NCBI GenBank assembly: GCA_026419775.2 | Contig: JAOPGA020000797.1 | Location: forward strand, 186,001-250,000 | Source: Acrasis kona | Taxonomy: Eukaryota; Heterolobosea; Eutetramitea; Acrasida; Acrasidae | Length of the DNA stretch: 64,000 nt | Reading direction: 5' to 3' | In this document: piece after piece, positions 10,976-22,508 of the stretch | Layout: each line of letters starts with the position of its first letter | Position numbering within the stretch: position 1 is the stretch's first letter | The notes under the pieces: model-generated | What the model saw: the letters and a program-made list of their open reading frames with translations, nothing else | What the model was told of the DNA's origin: nothing | Database searches by the model: none | Program-made: the position numbers and the translations under genes

Positions 10976-13900
10976 TCATCTTTTGTGATATTTATTATTA
11001 TAATTGTCTCTGTGATGATCGTTATAACGACGATTGTTGTAGTAATCATGACTACTGCTGCTCCCTCCATGATGATTACCATGACCACCACGATAATTGT
11101 CGTCTCTGTGGTTATGATTGCTTCGGTACCCAGATTGTTGTCTGTCATCTCTGTGGTTATAATTACTTCGATGTCCTGGTGGTTGCCGACGAGGAGCATT
11201 TCTTCCATCATCTACTTTTTTCACACATCCACGTTCTCTTGCATCAGTTATCAAAGCCTTCCATACTTGATTTGATTCCAAATAACTTGCATTGCATACA
11301 ATAAACATGCAATGCTTTGCGCGAGTGATACCGACGTTCATACGACGTACGTCCTTCAAGAAACCAATTCCTCCTTGATGACCGTTCGGCTCTTCGTCTA
11401 CTTTCATAGACCTCACGCAGCTCATGATGATGATATCCTTTTCTTTGCCCTGAAATCCATCCACCGTAGCAACTTCTATTCTATCGAATACCTTACTACC
11501 CAATTGATCCCTGATTTTACTTCTAATCACTTTAATTTGTTGTCGATAAGGACAAACAACACCCACGCTAAACAAACTCTTGCTCTTCAACAACCAATCA
11601 CACTTTTTGACCACAAAATCAGCTTCCATCTCGTTCATGATTGAATTTTGTCTGCTAGATTCCCTACCATACGCCAAATCATATACACGATAAGCAGTCA
11701 TTTCAAATAATTCATTGTTGAGCGATTTAAACTCTTCATGAAGCGATTCGCTCTGATGAATGGTATTAGGTCCATTTTTCAATTTATTTTGATAAAATTG
11801 AACATTTGGAAACTTCACAATGTCAGGGTTCATTCGATATTGAGTCTTGAGCATGATTTTTGGATACTTTTGCAACAACATTCTTTCCATTAAGCTTTGA
11901 CCGTAATTATTTGATTTTTGACTCATTACGGTTGCAGATAATTGTTGTGGATCTCCAACTAGTATATAACACTTACAAGATGGGTTATTAGCGATGGAAA
12001 TCATTGTTTCTGGTTCCACCGATTGACAGCTCTCGTCGATGATAATGTGCGATACGTTTAATTGGTCGTGACCTAAACTACCCAAGGTACTACAAATCAC
12101 ATCGCACTTTAACAATAATTCATTCTTGACCTGTAGTCTTGATTTGGCACTAGAGCTCTCTAATTGTTGTTGTTGTGGATCGCCACCCTTGAGTGCCGCA
12201 TTATACTTTTCTTGTGATTCTGCATATTGTTGTTGTACTTGTTGATAACGAATGGTTTCTGGTTCCAATTGCCTCAATTGATTTTGATACTCAACCATTC
12301 GTTGTTGATGAATCACTGCTTTTTGGTTAATCACAGGTGCACTTACTCCCTTTTTATGCATGGTTGGTTGATTGACCATTCCTTGGTTCATCTCCACGTC
12401 GATTTGTTTATCCAAATAGAAATTTGCAATTTCTGGATGTAATCGATCATAAATACCTATGCGAGACATGATGGGTCGATAAGATTTACCTTGTTGATCT
12501 ACTAATCCCATTTGATTCAAACGAATCAAGATTTCATCCACTGCTGCATTACTGGGCGCACACACTAGGATTCGTCTCTTTGTTTGTGGATTGATTCGTT
12601 CGTGCTTCTTGTTGCTGAGCAATACGCAAGAGATGATTCCACAAATGGTGAGCGTTTTACCTGTGCCTGGAGGTCCCTGTATCAAAGTGAATCCTTCTGT
12701 TCTCTCTGCTGCATTAGCGATGGCAATGATTTGTTCCTTGTTGAAATGGCGATGCAAGTGTTGAATGTATGGTTGACTCAAATTGATTTTTTGGAAAAGA
12801 GCAGCATTAGCATCCATGTAATATTTGATGCTGAAAATGTGTGAGCAATGTGTAAAATGTAAAAATCACTTTTTTGATGGGTTTAGTATGGTTTGCAAAT
12901 TGTTGCTGCTGGTCTTTTTTAATTGGTCGACCGAATAAACTGCACTATGAGCTTTGAAAATGCTGTTGATGCTTGTGATCTTCTTGATTTGGAATTTAGG
13001 TTGGGCAGTGTTGGGATTGGTTTGACTTTTGACTCGAATGGAAACAAAATATTTGTGTGCTGCTCTGTGTTGTTCTGGTATTTGCTTGGGAACGGTCATG
13101 ACGATTCCAAACCACGTTGTGGATTTCTACGAATGGGTTAATGAATGATTGATGAAATGTTTACGTGTGAGACTGTAAGAATGTCGTTAGGTTGATATCG
13201 CACGGTATTTTTATCGTCTCGTATGGTGTCGCTCCTTCTAAATGTCATATCCTATTGTCATGATTGGTGAAATGTCGAAGAGATGGAGATGAGTTACCAC
13301 ATGTTGACTCTCTGTTTTCAAATCGCACAACGTGACTGATTCTGTAGCAAAGTCCTCCTCTGGATCAGTGGTGGCTCTCTTGATGTGTTCGTGACACTCG
13401 TCGAAAATGTATTCCTTGAATGCGTTACCGTACTCTAGCGTGGACTCACTAAGTGTCATTAGAAAACATGTAAAAGTAACAATACAATGTGAGAGGAATT
13501 TCTTCTCTTTGTGATCGTGTGAAACTTGAAGAATCTTTGAAAACGTCATTTGGGTCCAAACCAAGAATGTATTGAACAAGAAGAGTTTTTTCCATGTCGA
13601 TTGTATTCTTTTCTTCCTTCTTCTTTTGTGTTTGGGCCATTAAAATTCTTCTGCTTGCCACTGCTTCTAATTGTATGGGCTATAATATTTAGTGTTTGTA
13701 CTTGTGTAATTAACGTACTTGTGTTGTTCTTGCGGTTCCTCTCGCCATCTCTCTCAAGTGTTCTTTGATCTTCAAGTCCTCCTGTATTCTTTGTTGGCGT
13801 TGCATTTCTCTTTCTCTCGTCATTCTATCTTCCTCTACGTCGAACGGATCTGTATCGCGAATCATGTGTCTTCCATTTCTTGTTGCAATGACCCCGTCGC

Positions 13901-14379
13901 TAAGTACTATTGTATCTGTTTCTTGTTTTGGAGGGGCCTCTGATAATGTTAACGAGATTATAAATCCAGCGAACACTACTCTTTTTAACAGTTGGTCGTT
14001 TGTAAGATGTCTTTTCATCCTGATCGACTTCTACAGGTTTCTCTACTTGTTCGGATTGCTTTAAAATGTTCTTGATAACGTTGTTGTGTGTGTTCGGTGC
14101 ATTAGTGTTATCTCGCCGGCGCTGAACCTCTTCCTCGTTGGACAATATTTTATCAACATGATGCTTTTTTGCATTTTTTTGCACTGACGGTTTCTCAATT
14201 ATTTCAACCTCGGTATCGCTTTCTGGGTGCGAAGATCCGTAGCCACGCAAATCAACAAAATAATCGTCATCAATCTCGTCATAATTTGTTTTGTAACTTC
14301 CATACCTCTCATAATCTTCTTCCAAATGGCCATTGAGGTCTAAAAAAACTTCATCCTGCTCTGTGTCTTTGTGTTCCAT
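10976..14379 (-). CDS. Sen1/senataxin-type superfamily 1 RNA/DNA helicase, seven exons
   Basis: Six introns (12831..12869, 13127..13164, 13252..13297, 13449..13485, 13680..13718, 13940..13979) give one frame of 1054 residues. The N-terminal 200 are acidic/charged; then the Sen1 stalk-barrel region (IPLTFESTLEYGNAF, DECHEH, YQPNDILTVSH, TTWFGIV) and the two RecA domains: GPPGTGKT, APSNAAVDEI, DESCQSVEPE, GDPQQLSATV, TQYRMNPDI, VDGFQGKEKDI, NVGITRAKH. The tail of about 90 residues is rich in His, Arg, Asn, Asp and Gly. Sen1 helicases unwind RNA:DNA hybrids and help terminate transcription. The start MEHKD at 14379 is preferred because upstream codons lack charge bias; an upstream ATG at 14442 is possible. 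Confidence 0.88.
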
Positions 14380-14967
14380 TAAAATGTGTAATATATTTTG
14401 TAAGGGGCTATTTAAAGAAAGTAAAACTTTCATTACGCGCACTTGTCTATTTATGACCTTGAGAGTGTGGTAACTTGCAGACTCTGTTGCAGTGGAAGCA
14501 CAGATACGATTATCAGAGTCACAAAAGTCTATTTTGCCTTTGAATATCGGATAAAACTGTAATTTTAGCGTACCTACTTTGGTACAACTTGATTGCAGTA
14601 CATTCTAAAAATTTTAAAAGCAAAGCTCATTATATTGCTTACATTAGTTAGCATACTTGAGCACAAGTAAACCTCTATGTGGACATCGTATGTTTGCAAC
14701 ACTAAAGATACTTTTATCGAATTAAGAAGAAATGAGCAAACTTTTAACATGACTCGGTAGAGTATAGGTTCAATTCCTACCTCAAGGATAAGGGTTGAAC
14801 GGTTCACGCATTAACCCGATGACGACAAGAGTACTGATGACTCATTTTAAAAAAACCTTTAATAAAAATTTAATATATAATAACGCAGTTTAAGTCATAT
14901 GTCAAATTTCCAAACAGCACAATTTTAGGTTTAGTGGTCAACTATCAAGATAATTTCTATTATACAT
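14380..14967. other. intergenic, with a tRNA-like fragment
   Basis: No gene recognised. Around 14751-14783 an ACTC-GGTA-GAGT hairpin is followed directly by GGTTCAATTCC, which matches a pol III B box and T loop, then CCTAC. No anticodon arm lies between them, so it cannot be a working tRNA; it may be a decayed tRNA or tRNA-derived repeat. Confidence 0.4.
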
Positions 14968-15320
14968 CTAACTTTTCGGAAAAAGTCCAAACACCATATA
15001 CCAAGAAGAGAGGAGCAAAACAAGAAGAAACAGAGACATGAGAACAAATAGCGACAAACCCCCTCCAGCGCCGAACATAGAGGAGAAACGTCTCCTTGAA
15101 CCAGATCCCACCCATAAAGTGGGGTCTAAACACTTCGAATTGTCTGGCGGACCACTCTTGCTCGAGGTAAGCAAAGTGGCCTGCCTCGGCTTTTGAACCC
15201 TAACGGTGATAATAATCATCATGTTCAAAATACAAATCAACAAATTACAAATCAAAATCAAGAGGACGTTCGAGTAGATCTCTCTATGCTCGATCTTGTG
15301 GATGAAGGTGAAGATGACAT
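14968..15320 (-). CDS. putative small tail-anchored membrane protein (Sec61-beta-like?)
   Basis: Two exons joined by an unusually long intron (15200..15267, 68 nt) give 94 residues: a Ser-rich start (MSSSPSSTRSSIERSTR), a basic segment with GSGSRRRFSSMFGAGGG, and one strong hydrophobic stretch (LSLFVLMSLFLLVLLLSSW) with a short tail. This order, size and composition resemble Sec61-beta, the tail-anchored translocon subunit, but the conserved core is not clear. A plus-strand alternative (ATG at 15038, splice to 15265) also stays open, so strand is not certain. Confidence 0.42.
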
Positions 15321-15859
15321 TGTCTGCACAGCAGAGCAAGTTGCTGGTATTCAAGATGACATCCAGGACTTCTAAAACAAGGTGTCTGTTGTAGTGATTG
15401 CAAAATATCCAGTTTTCTTTTTTTTCTGGGAAGTTTTTGTGAAAACTACAACGTGAGAACAAAGTTTAATAAATTATAGATCAGATAGGCCATTGCATTT
15501 TTCTTGATTTCGGTTTTCATTTCAGATGAAAGATATTTAACCCTTTGAATAATCACCCAAAATCAAGACCTTATTGTAATACAAGTACTTGTATTCATCC
15601 AACGGTGTCGACTTACTTTCATGCACACCACTCTCTTGTCACTTGAAGTTAAGAGTTGTAAAGAGTGAAAATGTGCATACACTTGTAGACACTATTTAAA
15701 GATCACCATGATAAATTATCTCTCTTTGTCTCTCATCTAAACAAAATGTAGAGTAGCACTGCTCCTTCTATTGTGAAGTTGGATGACCAAGCAATTCTAC
15801 TTCTAGATAAGTTTGTAATGGTTGTAAAGTAGCTAAGAAAAGTTTTATAAACAAAACAA
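15321..15859. other. intergenic, no gene recognised
   Basis: AT-rich sequence between the putative membrane-protein gene and the RING gene. No open frame with coding character on either strand. Likely carries both promoters (divergent genes). Confidence 0.4.
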
Positions 15860-16307
15860 ATGTCGTCAAACACAAAGAGGAGACGATCCAAAGATAATAT
15901 AGACAGTCGAGTTAAGGGAGTCGTGAAAACAAGAGCACAAAGAAATGTCCTCACAATGTTTAAATCGCAACTTAAATTAGATATGGATGTAAGTTTAAGT
16001 AATTAATATATTAAATAACCAGGAAAAAAACGACTACCCAGAAGAGCTTAGAAGTTTTATTTTGAGAACATTAAACGAAGATGCCGATGACAGACCATCC
16101 GCCCAAGACTATGTTAATTTAAAAAAACAATTGGATTTAGCAGATGATGATGATACATGTGTGATATGCCTTGATAGTCCAAAGACGAACGCTTGTATTC
16201 CTTGCGGTCATAAAATTGTTTGTAAAAAATGTTCAGAGCATGTAGTTAAGAAAACATGTCCAATATGTAGATCTGAGGTTAATGACTGTATACATATCTT
16301 TGAGTAA
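15860..16307 (+). CDS. small RING-HC finger protein (E3 ligase-like)
   Basis: Two exons with intron 15989..16022 (34 nt, phase 0) give 137 residues. The first exon is basic and disordered. The second ends in a complete C3HC4 RING: CVICLDSPKTNACIPCGH, CKKC, then CPIC, which should bind two zinc ions and recruit an E2 enzyme. The RING is at the very C-terminus, as in IAP- and MGRN-type ligases. No substrate-binding domain is visible. Confidence 0.85.
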
Positions 16308-16598
16308 ATCTCGCTATTTCAAATTAATATCTGTCTCTAACACTGCTCAACAACATTGGTAACATCTCTTTAACCGTCATCGAAGTTGTTGTTTTTAAAT
16401 ACTTCATGCGCAGAATAAAATGTAAGACCGGTCCTCCTATCATCGTCGCAAAATAATTCTCACGCTGCATTCACAACTTGTTTATATATCGGAGGTAAAG
16501 AGTTAACTTAAAACCTACAGAATTTGTGCGATAGGGGCATGTTTTGAAATTCGCATGATGGATGCACCAATAAGAATGAGATGAATAGTTAACTTCTT

Positions 16599-16754
16599 TT
16601 AAATGTAGTAGTCTGAAAAGTGTCTGTTCATTATATAGCCGTTTAAAAAATCAACCTTTGCTGATCCTATGGACTTCCTTATCTTGAGTAATCTCCAAGT
16701 ATTATTCTGTTGTAATTGAGTCAACGCACTCAAATTCGTATCTTGAACTTCCAT
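16599..16754 (-). CDS. 51-residue protein, unknown
   Basis: A short frame with coding character (MEVQDTNLSALTQLQQNN..., ending in NRHFSDYYI): mixed hydrophilic helix-like first half and aromatic-rich end. Its ATG is 12 nt from the ATG of the next, divergently oriented gene, so both would be expressed from a shared or overlapping promoter. No family recognised; it could be one exon of a larger gene, but no good splice extension was seen. Confidence 0.45.
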   Translation of the reverse strand: MEVQDTNLSALTQLQQNNTWRLLKIRKSIGSAKVDFLNGYIMNRHFSDYYI

Positions 16755-16766
16755 CCGCACATTCAC

Positions 16767-17249
16767 ATGCTAAAGAGAGTTATTAAAGGTGACATTATCG
16801 CGCGGTACTACTCCACTGTGGTAAAAGTTAGTATTTAATTAATAATGCACTATAATATACGACAGCAACCAATTATCTTCACAACGGAACTGGTTAAGGA
16901 CGTGTTGAGGGCAAGAGCAATACGAAAAGAAATTGAAAGAAGAGAACAAATAATTAGAGATATAGATGAACAAAACAATGCTACATTAGAGGAGATACGC
17001 AAAATAAAATTGGAAATTTTGAGAAGGGATGAGATAAAAAAGGTTATCGAGAACAGGCAGAAGATAATAGATCGAGTAAAAGAAGAAATGAACGGCAAAA
17101 CAATACCAACAGTTGATGCCCCCACAAAGAACGTCAAGTCAAAAAAGTCCATCCGATCTAAAACGAAGAAACCTAAAAGAAAATTATCATTAGAAGATCA
17201 ATGGGAGAGGAGGGAATTCAGAGCAATAATGAATTCACTTCGAAGTTGA
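16767..17249 (+). CDS. small basic coiled-coil protein, probably mitochondrial
   Basis: Intron 16827..16865 (39 nt, phase 0) joins a 20-codon first exon to the main exon, giving 147 residues. The spliced N-terminus (MLKRVIKGDIIARYYSTVVK) is basic and amphipathic like a mitochondrial presequence. The body is a Lys/Arg/Glu/Ile-rich coiled coil, then a very basic segment (KSKKSIRSKTKKPKRK) and EDQWERREFRAIMNSLRS. Such size and composition fit small mitoribosomal or nucleic-acid-associated proteins, but no family is recognised. The unspliced ATG at 16845 is in the intron under this model. Confidence 0.65.
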
Positions 17250-17298
17250 AAAATGTGATTGAACATTGAACTTTTAATTTATTATTCCTTGCATTCAA

Positions 17299-18024
17299 TC
17301 ATCTAAACCAAAAATTTACACTCATGGAAGGTTCTTTGCTTTTCACAAAGTGCCAAAATCCTTTCGGTATGAATAACATCTCCCCGCTATTGACCTCCTC
17401 TTCGTAAAAGTCGTTTTTTGGGAAAAGTGGAAAATTAACTAAATCCACATCCTCAACGTCGACTTGACTTGTGTTTCTTAGATGGAAATCTTTGAAACGG
17501 TAGAAATTCTCATCGGGGCTGGTATTTGGGTACAATTTTACATATTTTCTTCCGTACACTTGACAAAAAATGTTGTGATGAGGATCCATGTGCAAAGGGC
17601 TTTTGGTTCCCTTTGGGCCGAGCCAAAAGTTCTTGTTATATAAATCTCCCTTGCCTGCATTGATGTATTCTGGGGTAATAATCTGCTCTGACGCCTTTGG
17701 AATTTGATCGAAAAGAGAATGTTGAGCGAGGTAATAAATCTTGTCTGATTCTTTTAGTGCACCATACTCGATGTAATCGCGTAGTGGAATGTGAACTTGT
17801 TCAAAATCTGCAGAAGAATATCCAGAACCAATCTCAATTGGTACCAAGTAATCTCCATATTCGCGTACAAAGGCACTACCAAGAAGGTTATTAGGATCCC
17901 CCCTCAGTTGTTGACAGATTGGCCATTCATCCATTGCTCCTCTAATTATGCAAGGTATGTTTTTAGTAAAATATTTCGATCGAAAGAGATCCACAGAGCA
18001 TTTCGCAACTCTTTCGATGCGCAT
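17299..18024 (-). CDS. JmjC/cupin-8 2-oxoglutarate oxygenase, JMJD5/KDM8-like
   Basis: A 241-residue protein with the JmjC fold of the JMJD5 type: PCIIRGAMDEWP at the N-terminus, then the Fe(II) triad H145-x-D147 in SPLHMDPHHNIFCQVYG and H225 in IPKGFWHFVKS, and the 2-oxoglutarate Lys in GRKYVKLYP. JMJD5-like enzymes hydroxylate Arg residues in target proteins. Single exon, close to the minimum catalytic domain. Divergent from the next gene (63 nt between starts), so the promoter is shared. Confidence 0.88.
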   Translation of the reverse strand: MRIERVAKCSVDLFRSKYFTKNIPCIIRGAMDEWPICQQLRGDPNNLLGSAFVREYGDYLVPIEIGSGYSSADFEQVHIPLRDYIEYGALKESDKIYYLAQHSLFDQIPKASEQIITPEYINAGKGDLYNKNFWLGPKGTKSPLHMDPHHNIFCQVYGRKYVKLYPNTSPDENFYRFKDFHLRNTSQVDVEDVDLVNFPLFPKNDFYEEEVNSGEMLFIPKGFWHFVKSKEPSMSVNFWFR

Positions 18025-18087
18025 TAACCTCGGTAATCGGCTCTGTTTTCAATACCATTGTAAGATATTAATAGTCATTTACAAAAC

Positions 18088-18675
18088 ATGGCAATCGGGG
18101 ATTATTTGTCAGGAGCATACGTCAGACCAACGGTGATCATCATATCTGGTACTTTCAACCTTCTTGCAGGAGCATATCTGTTCTTCAACTCTCCACTTCC
18201 AAAAGCTGTCGCTGACTCGATAAAAACTTCACCAAAGTCAGAAGACAAAGCAGATGCCGAAGCAGCAAAATTACAAGGAACAACCAAGAAGGAGATTATA
18301 GAATCAGAAAGTGAATTACCTGAGGTTGCAAGGTTGGTTCAATTATCAGAAAGATCGAGAGGATGGTTACTAGCCTCTTTGGCAAGTCTAGAAATCGTGG
18401 CAGGCGTGAGTGCACTTAAACTGTTACAGAGTCCAAGTGGTGCAACAACTCTAGTACCACAACAGTTGAGAGAGTACGCTGTCGATCAACTCTCTTCATA
18501 CATTGCAAAGGTCATCATGGCGGGCGATGCATACGTGCTCGGGTGCACGCTCGTAAGCCAATATAAAACTGGAAAAGGATACATGGGAGAACCCGCAGGA
18601 GGTTCGTTGGGCGTTGCGGCGTGGTGTCTGCTAGAGAGCAGCGCATTATTACTGACCCTTCCCCTATCAAAATAA
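18088..18675 (+). CDS. integral membrane protein, unknown
   Basis: 195 residues with four likely hydrophobic helices: VIIISGTFNLLAGAYLFF near residue 15, LLASLASLEIVAGVSAL near 95, IAKVIMAGDAYVLGCTLVS near 140 and LGVAAWCLLESSALLLTLPL at the end. Between the first two is a charged loop. No family recognised. Convergent with the ALIX gene, 31 nt between stops. Confidence 0.7.
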   Translation: MAIGDYLSGAYVRPTVIIISGTFNLLAGAYLFFNSPLPKAVADSIKTSPKSEDKADAEAAKLQGTTKKEIIESESELPEVARLVQLSERSRGWLLASLASLEIVAGVSALKLLQSPSGATTLVPQQLREYAVDQLSSYIAKVIMAGDAYVLGCTLVSQYKTGKGYMGEPAGGSLGVAAWCLLESSALLLTLPLSK

Positions 18676-18706
18676 AAAAAAATCTTTACAAAAAACAATT
18701 TATTTT

Positions 18707-21124
18707 TCACCTCCTGGGTGGTTGTTGGCCATAGTGTGGTGGTGGTTGTTGACCATAAGGATTAGGTTGTTGATAATGAGGCGGCTGTTGACCTCCATAA
18801 GGTGGAGGAGGTAGCTGTGGCTGTTGAGGATTATAATAACGTTGTTGTTGTGGCTGATACTGAGGAGCAGGAGCATATTGATATCCTTGTTGTGGTTGCT
18901 GCTGTTGTGGAGGATAACCGGTGGTGTGCGGTTGCACTCCGCTCAATTGATGTTGCAAATTGGCAATCAAATCTTGCTTCTCCGTTCTCCTCGCGAAAAC
19001 AAAATCGCTCACCCTCTGGTACAATTTGTTGATAATGTCCTGCATGGTGGTGTAAAAGTTTATTCCCTCTTGCATGTTCGCAATCACTTCTCCGTACTTG
19101 TTGATGGAATTGTACATGTTTTGAATGACTTGTTCTCTCTTCCGCGTGCTCTCGCTGCTCGTCTTTGATTGTACGAATTCATTGTTGCTGTTCGCAATGT
19201 TGTTCATGATTTGTTGTAATTGTTGATCGAACGGCTGCAACGAAGCAACGTCTTGATCGTATTTGGCCAGTTCCATGGCCACGCACTGATCCAAATTACC
19301 CTCGTGTTTCAAGAGCACCTGTTCGATGCCCTGTCCCTTTTGTTTGCTGCTAATGTCATTCTCCGACGATTCTTGTCTGGTCATGCAATCGTCCAGTTGA
19401 GCCAGGTACGTCTTCAAATCCTTGTAACTCTTTCCGAAGCTAGAGTTGACGTCGTTGACGCTTGCATTGGGCACGAGCGCATCGATGCCATCTTGTGGTT
19501 TGCTAAAGTGAGAGAATCCCTCCTTGTTGTCGTTGATCTTCTGGTCGACCAACAAGTCGCTCTTTTGTGCTTGTTTCACCTTGCTGTCGTATTCGTTCAG
19601 CTGCTTGTATAGATTGACGGTTAGATTCTGAGACGGCAGACGAGGCCATCGCTGCTGGTACTGCCTCCTGCACTCGTCGTCATCCGCTGCTTCCTGCACC
19701 ATGATTTGTTTGATCTTTTCGCATCGTTGATTGGCCTCCGATGCCATCTCGTCCAGAGTGGTCTTGAGCTCGTGAATGCGACGCAGACCGCCCGTGGATT
19801 CAATCTTTTGAATCTTGTCGTGAACGTCCTTGGGGAAACCTGACTTTTGGCTGTCGGCTGCGAGCACGCTGCCTGGCAATCCCATGTTGGTTAGTTGGGC
19901 GCGAATGCGCTCCCTGTGTTCGCGAGATGCTCTGAATGCGGCCTGTAGTTTTTGGTTGAGCTGTTCGGTGAATTTGATCTTTGCTTCCATGACGGGGATG
20001 GGGAACAAGTTAAAGTATTGATCGGTCACTCCGTTCTCTTCTTGTAGATTGTTGATGGGAGTTGGCTTGGCGAGACGCTTCTTCTCGATGGCGTCCATCA
20101 TTTCAAAAGCAGGAATGCGCTCGTGATAAATCTTGTTGTTCTCCTTGTCGGCAATGTTTAGGTTCTTGATCACTTCTTGTTCGAACTCTGATAGCGATGA
20201 CTTGAGCTGAGAGGATATTTTGTAATTCTTTGCTTGATTGCACAGGTCCACTGCTCTGTGTAACCTGGTGATCTCCTTTCCAATCTCATCGTTTTCGTGT
20301 AATTCTACGGAGGCGTAGTATTGTGCTACTGCGTTGTAATAAACGCCGACGAAACCACAATAAGAGGGCCATGTCTTTGGATAGACGGCGGATAGGACTT
20401 GTGTTTGTAATTGACCCGAGACGAGTTCGAACAGCGATGATGTCTCCATGCACAACTTTGACACGATTCCGCTCTTCATCTTTTTTCTCTTGGCATTTTC
20501 GCACACGCACATTTGAGCGTAGGCAAGCATGAGGTTGGTGAGGGCATCGAGACTATCGGGGGTGAGATCGTCCGTGATGCGCTCGACGATATTGGGCGTG
20601 ACTCTCTCTTTAATGTACTGGAAGATACCGGCGGCCGATTGGAAGCGTTTTGCTGCTTGGACGCAACCTGGTTCGGTTTGTCTGTTTTCGGCAGCACCAA
20701 TCTGCATTTCTAGAACTGCAGCGTTGAAAAGTACGCTTGCCTTTTCATAAGATGTGTTTCCCTGAGCTAATGTGCGTCAATATTGTACGTAAAAATAAAA
20801 ATACTTACAAACTTTTTTTCCAGTCAGAGAGTCAAACCAAGAAAACATAATGTTCACCCTTGGTGCTCCAGTGTTGATCGGAAAATGCTTAGCAATATAA
20901 TCTAACTCAGCAGCATACTTTAAACAATTATCTTTGCTTCCTTCGCTACGTTCTTGTAGGTTCAACATTGCTGCTCTCTTTTGTTGAAAGTTTTGGAGAC
21001 TACTGTTGTATTCATTGGCCACTGGTTCTCCATATTGCCTAGCAATGAACTCCTTGAGTGGCTTTGCGATTTCGACCGCATCGGTCCTCTTCATCTTCAG
21101 CTGCTGTATCTCCAAGTTCAGCAT
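18707..21124 (-). CDS. PDCD6IP: BRO1/ALIX ESCRT-associated protein
   Basis: Two exons joined by intron 20767..20808 (42 nt), with conserved sequence running through the junction (DSLTGKKVSQ, GNTSYEKASVLFN). About 791 residues: a BRO1 domain (residues 1-370), an ALIX V domain with long helices, and a Pro/Gln/Tyr-rich tail. BRO1 binds CHMP4/Snf7 and the V domain binds cargo YPxL motifs in multivesicular body sorting, abscission and membrane repair. The start at 21124 (MLNLEIQQL) fits the usual BRO1 beginning; a second ATG lies at 21148. Confidence 0.93.
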
Positions 21125-21271
21125 GTTTCTTATTTTTTTGATAGTCAACTAGAACTTTATGTTGTTCTAATACAATCAATTGGAACCTCATTTGGATATT
21201 ACAAACTTGAACATTCATTTAGATGGATAACGGGTCGAAATAAAAATCCAAAGTTAAAACATAACCAACTT

Positions 21272-22258
21272 TTATTCTCCAAATTCTAACGACAACTCGT
21301 AGTGTCGATGATTGTCTTGACTGCTGTCCATTGTAATGGTCACTGGTATCGCATCCTCCTCACTTACATCGAAACTCTGTGGCAATAAAATTACTGTTTG
21401 TTTCCAGTGAGTTTCTGGGTGATCAGGTCCAGTGTGCAGTACCACCGTCTCACCACCAAGTGTCGAAGAGAAGATAACATCGAACCACAAACAAAAACCG
21501 TGAAGCACGCCAACTTTACATACTTGATACACACTACTGTTTGTCAATGTTTGAAGATCACTAATTGAAATTTTATTACAATCAATGCTGTGTATGTGCA
21601 CAGGTTTAGAAAGAAGACGATTTTGTTTCACAATACCAACATAGGGTTTGCTCAACAGATTTGACACCACATCAGGAATAACAGCAGACATATTTACACC
21701 GTACACATCCTGCCAAAATCCAACAGTATCATTAAACAATTCACGCATGTCGCAGGGAGCGGCGTATATATTAGCATGGGATGGGAACATGGTGCCATTT
21801 GGTGACATCCACTTGTCTCTTGCGAACAAGACACTGTTTAACATACTCTCGTGTAAAAGATAGAAACCCATCCATTCACTGATTATTACGTCAACTTGTC
21901 GAACACCGAACGGTAATTCCTGAATGTCCTCTACTCTTTCATCCAGAACTGTGATGACATCGGATAAGCCGTTGTCTGAGATAATCTTTCTCGCTGTGTG
22001 GGCGATGTTACTAGCCTCTACAGCGAACACGCGCTTTGCCCCTGATTTTGCAGCAAATATGGATAATATACCAGTGCCCGCGCCAACATCCATGATGATT
22101 TTGTCTTTAAAAAGGTGCTGATTCTTCTGTATTGCTTCCATGTATGCGAGAGTACGTGGTTTGTCTTTCAACATCAATTCATGTACTGATAGCTGTCCAT
22201 AGCTTTCAAAGTAGTCTGTGTTGTTAATTTCAACTGTATCATCGTTTTGTTCACACAT
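21272..22258 (-). CDS. type I protein arginine methyltransferase, PRMT6-like
   Basis: 328 residues with all PRMT hallmarks: YFESYGQLSVHELMLKD at the N-terminus, SAM motif I MDVGAGTGILS, FAVEASNIA, the double-Glu loop SEWMGFYLLHESML, and the THW motif in HPETHWKQTV. HGFCLWFDVIF and the absence of extra domains resemble PRMT6. It would transfer methyl groups from S-adenosylmethionine to Arg of histones or RNA-binding proteins. Single exon. Subfamily is an inference from a few motifs. Confidence 0.93.
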   Translation of the reverse strand: MCEQNDDTVEINNTDYFESYGQLSVHELMLKDKPRTLAYMEAIQKNQHLFKDKIIMDVGAGTGILSIFAAKSGAKRVFAVEASNIAHTARKIISDNGLSDVITVLDERVEDIQELPFGVRQVDVIISEWMGFYLLHESMLNSVLFARDKWMSPNGTMFPSHANIYAAPCDMRELFNDTVGFWQDVYGVNMSAVIPDVVSNLLSKPYVGIVKQNRLLSKPVHIHSIDCNKISISDLQTLTNSSVYQVCKVGVLHGFCLWFDVIFSSTLGGETVVLHTGPDHPETHWKQTVILLPQSFDVSEEDAIPVTITMDSSQDNHRHYELSLEFGE

Positions 22259-22423
22259 TTTTCTCTTTTACAAAAAACTGCGTTTGTAGATGCGGGTGTT
22301 TGAATGTATTGTTGATAACTGCTATTTAAAAATTATTATTCTACATGACATATACAAAATACAATTGTTAATAATAATAATCTTATAAATTCATAGCGCC
22401 TAAACGCACTTTCAAATTATGTA

Positions 22424-22508
22424 GCCCGTCTAGCTCAGATCTTTGAGTATTCGGTAGAGCGCAAGACTCTTAATCTTGTGGTCGAGGGTTCGAGCCCCTC
22501 GGTGGGCG
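22424..22508 (+). tRNA. tRNA-Lys(CTT) with 12-nt D-loop insert
   Basis: Full cloverleaf: acceptor GCCCGTC/GGTGGGC (two G-T pairs), D stem GCTC/GAGC, anticodon stem CAAGA/TCTTG with loop CTCTTAA (anticodon CTT), T arm GAGGG-TTCGAGC-CCCTC, discriminator G. Length is 85 rather than 73 because ATCTTTGAGTAT sits in the D loop between AG and TCGGTA. The insert contains TGAGT, which can pair with the D-stem strand GCTCA. T runs for pol III stop follow within 10 nt. No intron at the usual 37/38 site. A second copy is at 50101..50185. Confidence 0.93.

Noticed and set aside
10846-11304. Open frames over 10846..11304 (both strands) rich in Ile/Met/Thr or His/Tyr/Cys
   Set aside because: They are shadows of the His/Arg/Asp-rich helicase tail and the end of Sua5; low complexity makes them open by chance.
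15038-15375. Plus-strand gene (ATG 15038, 98-nt intron to 15265) ending in IQDDIQDF
   Set aside because: It needs a longer intron with a poor acceptor, and the minus strand gives a better start and a clear membrane segment. Not excluded.
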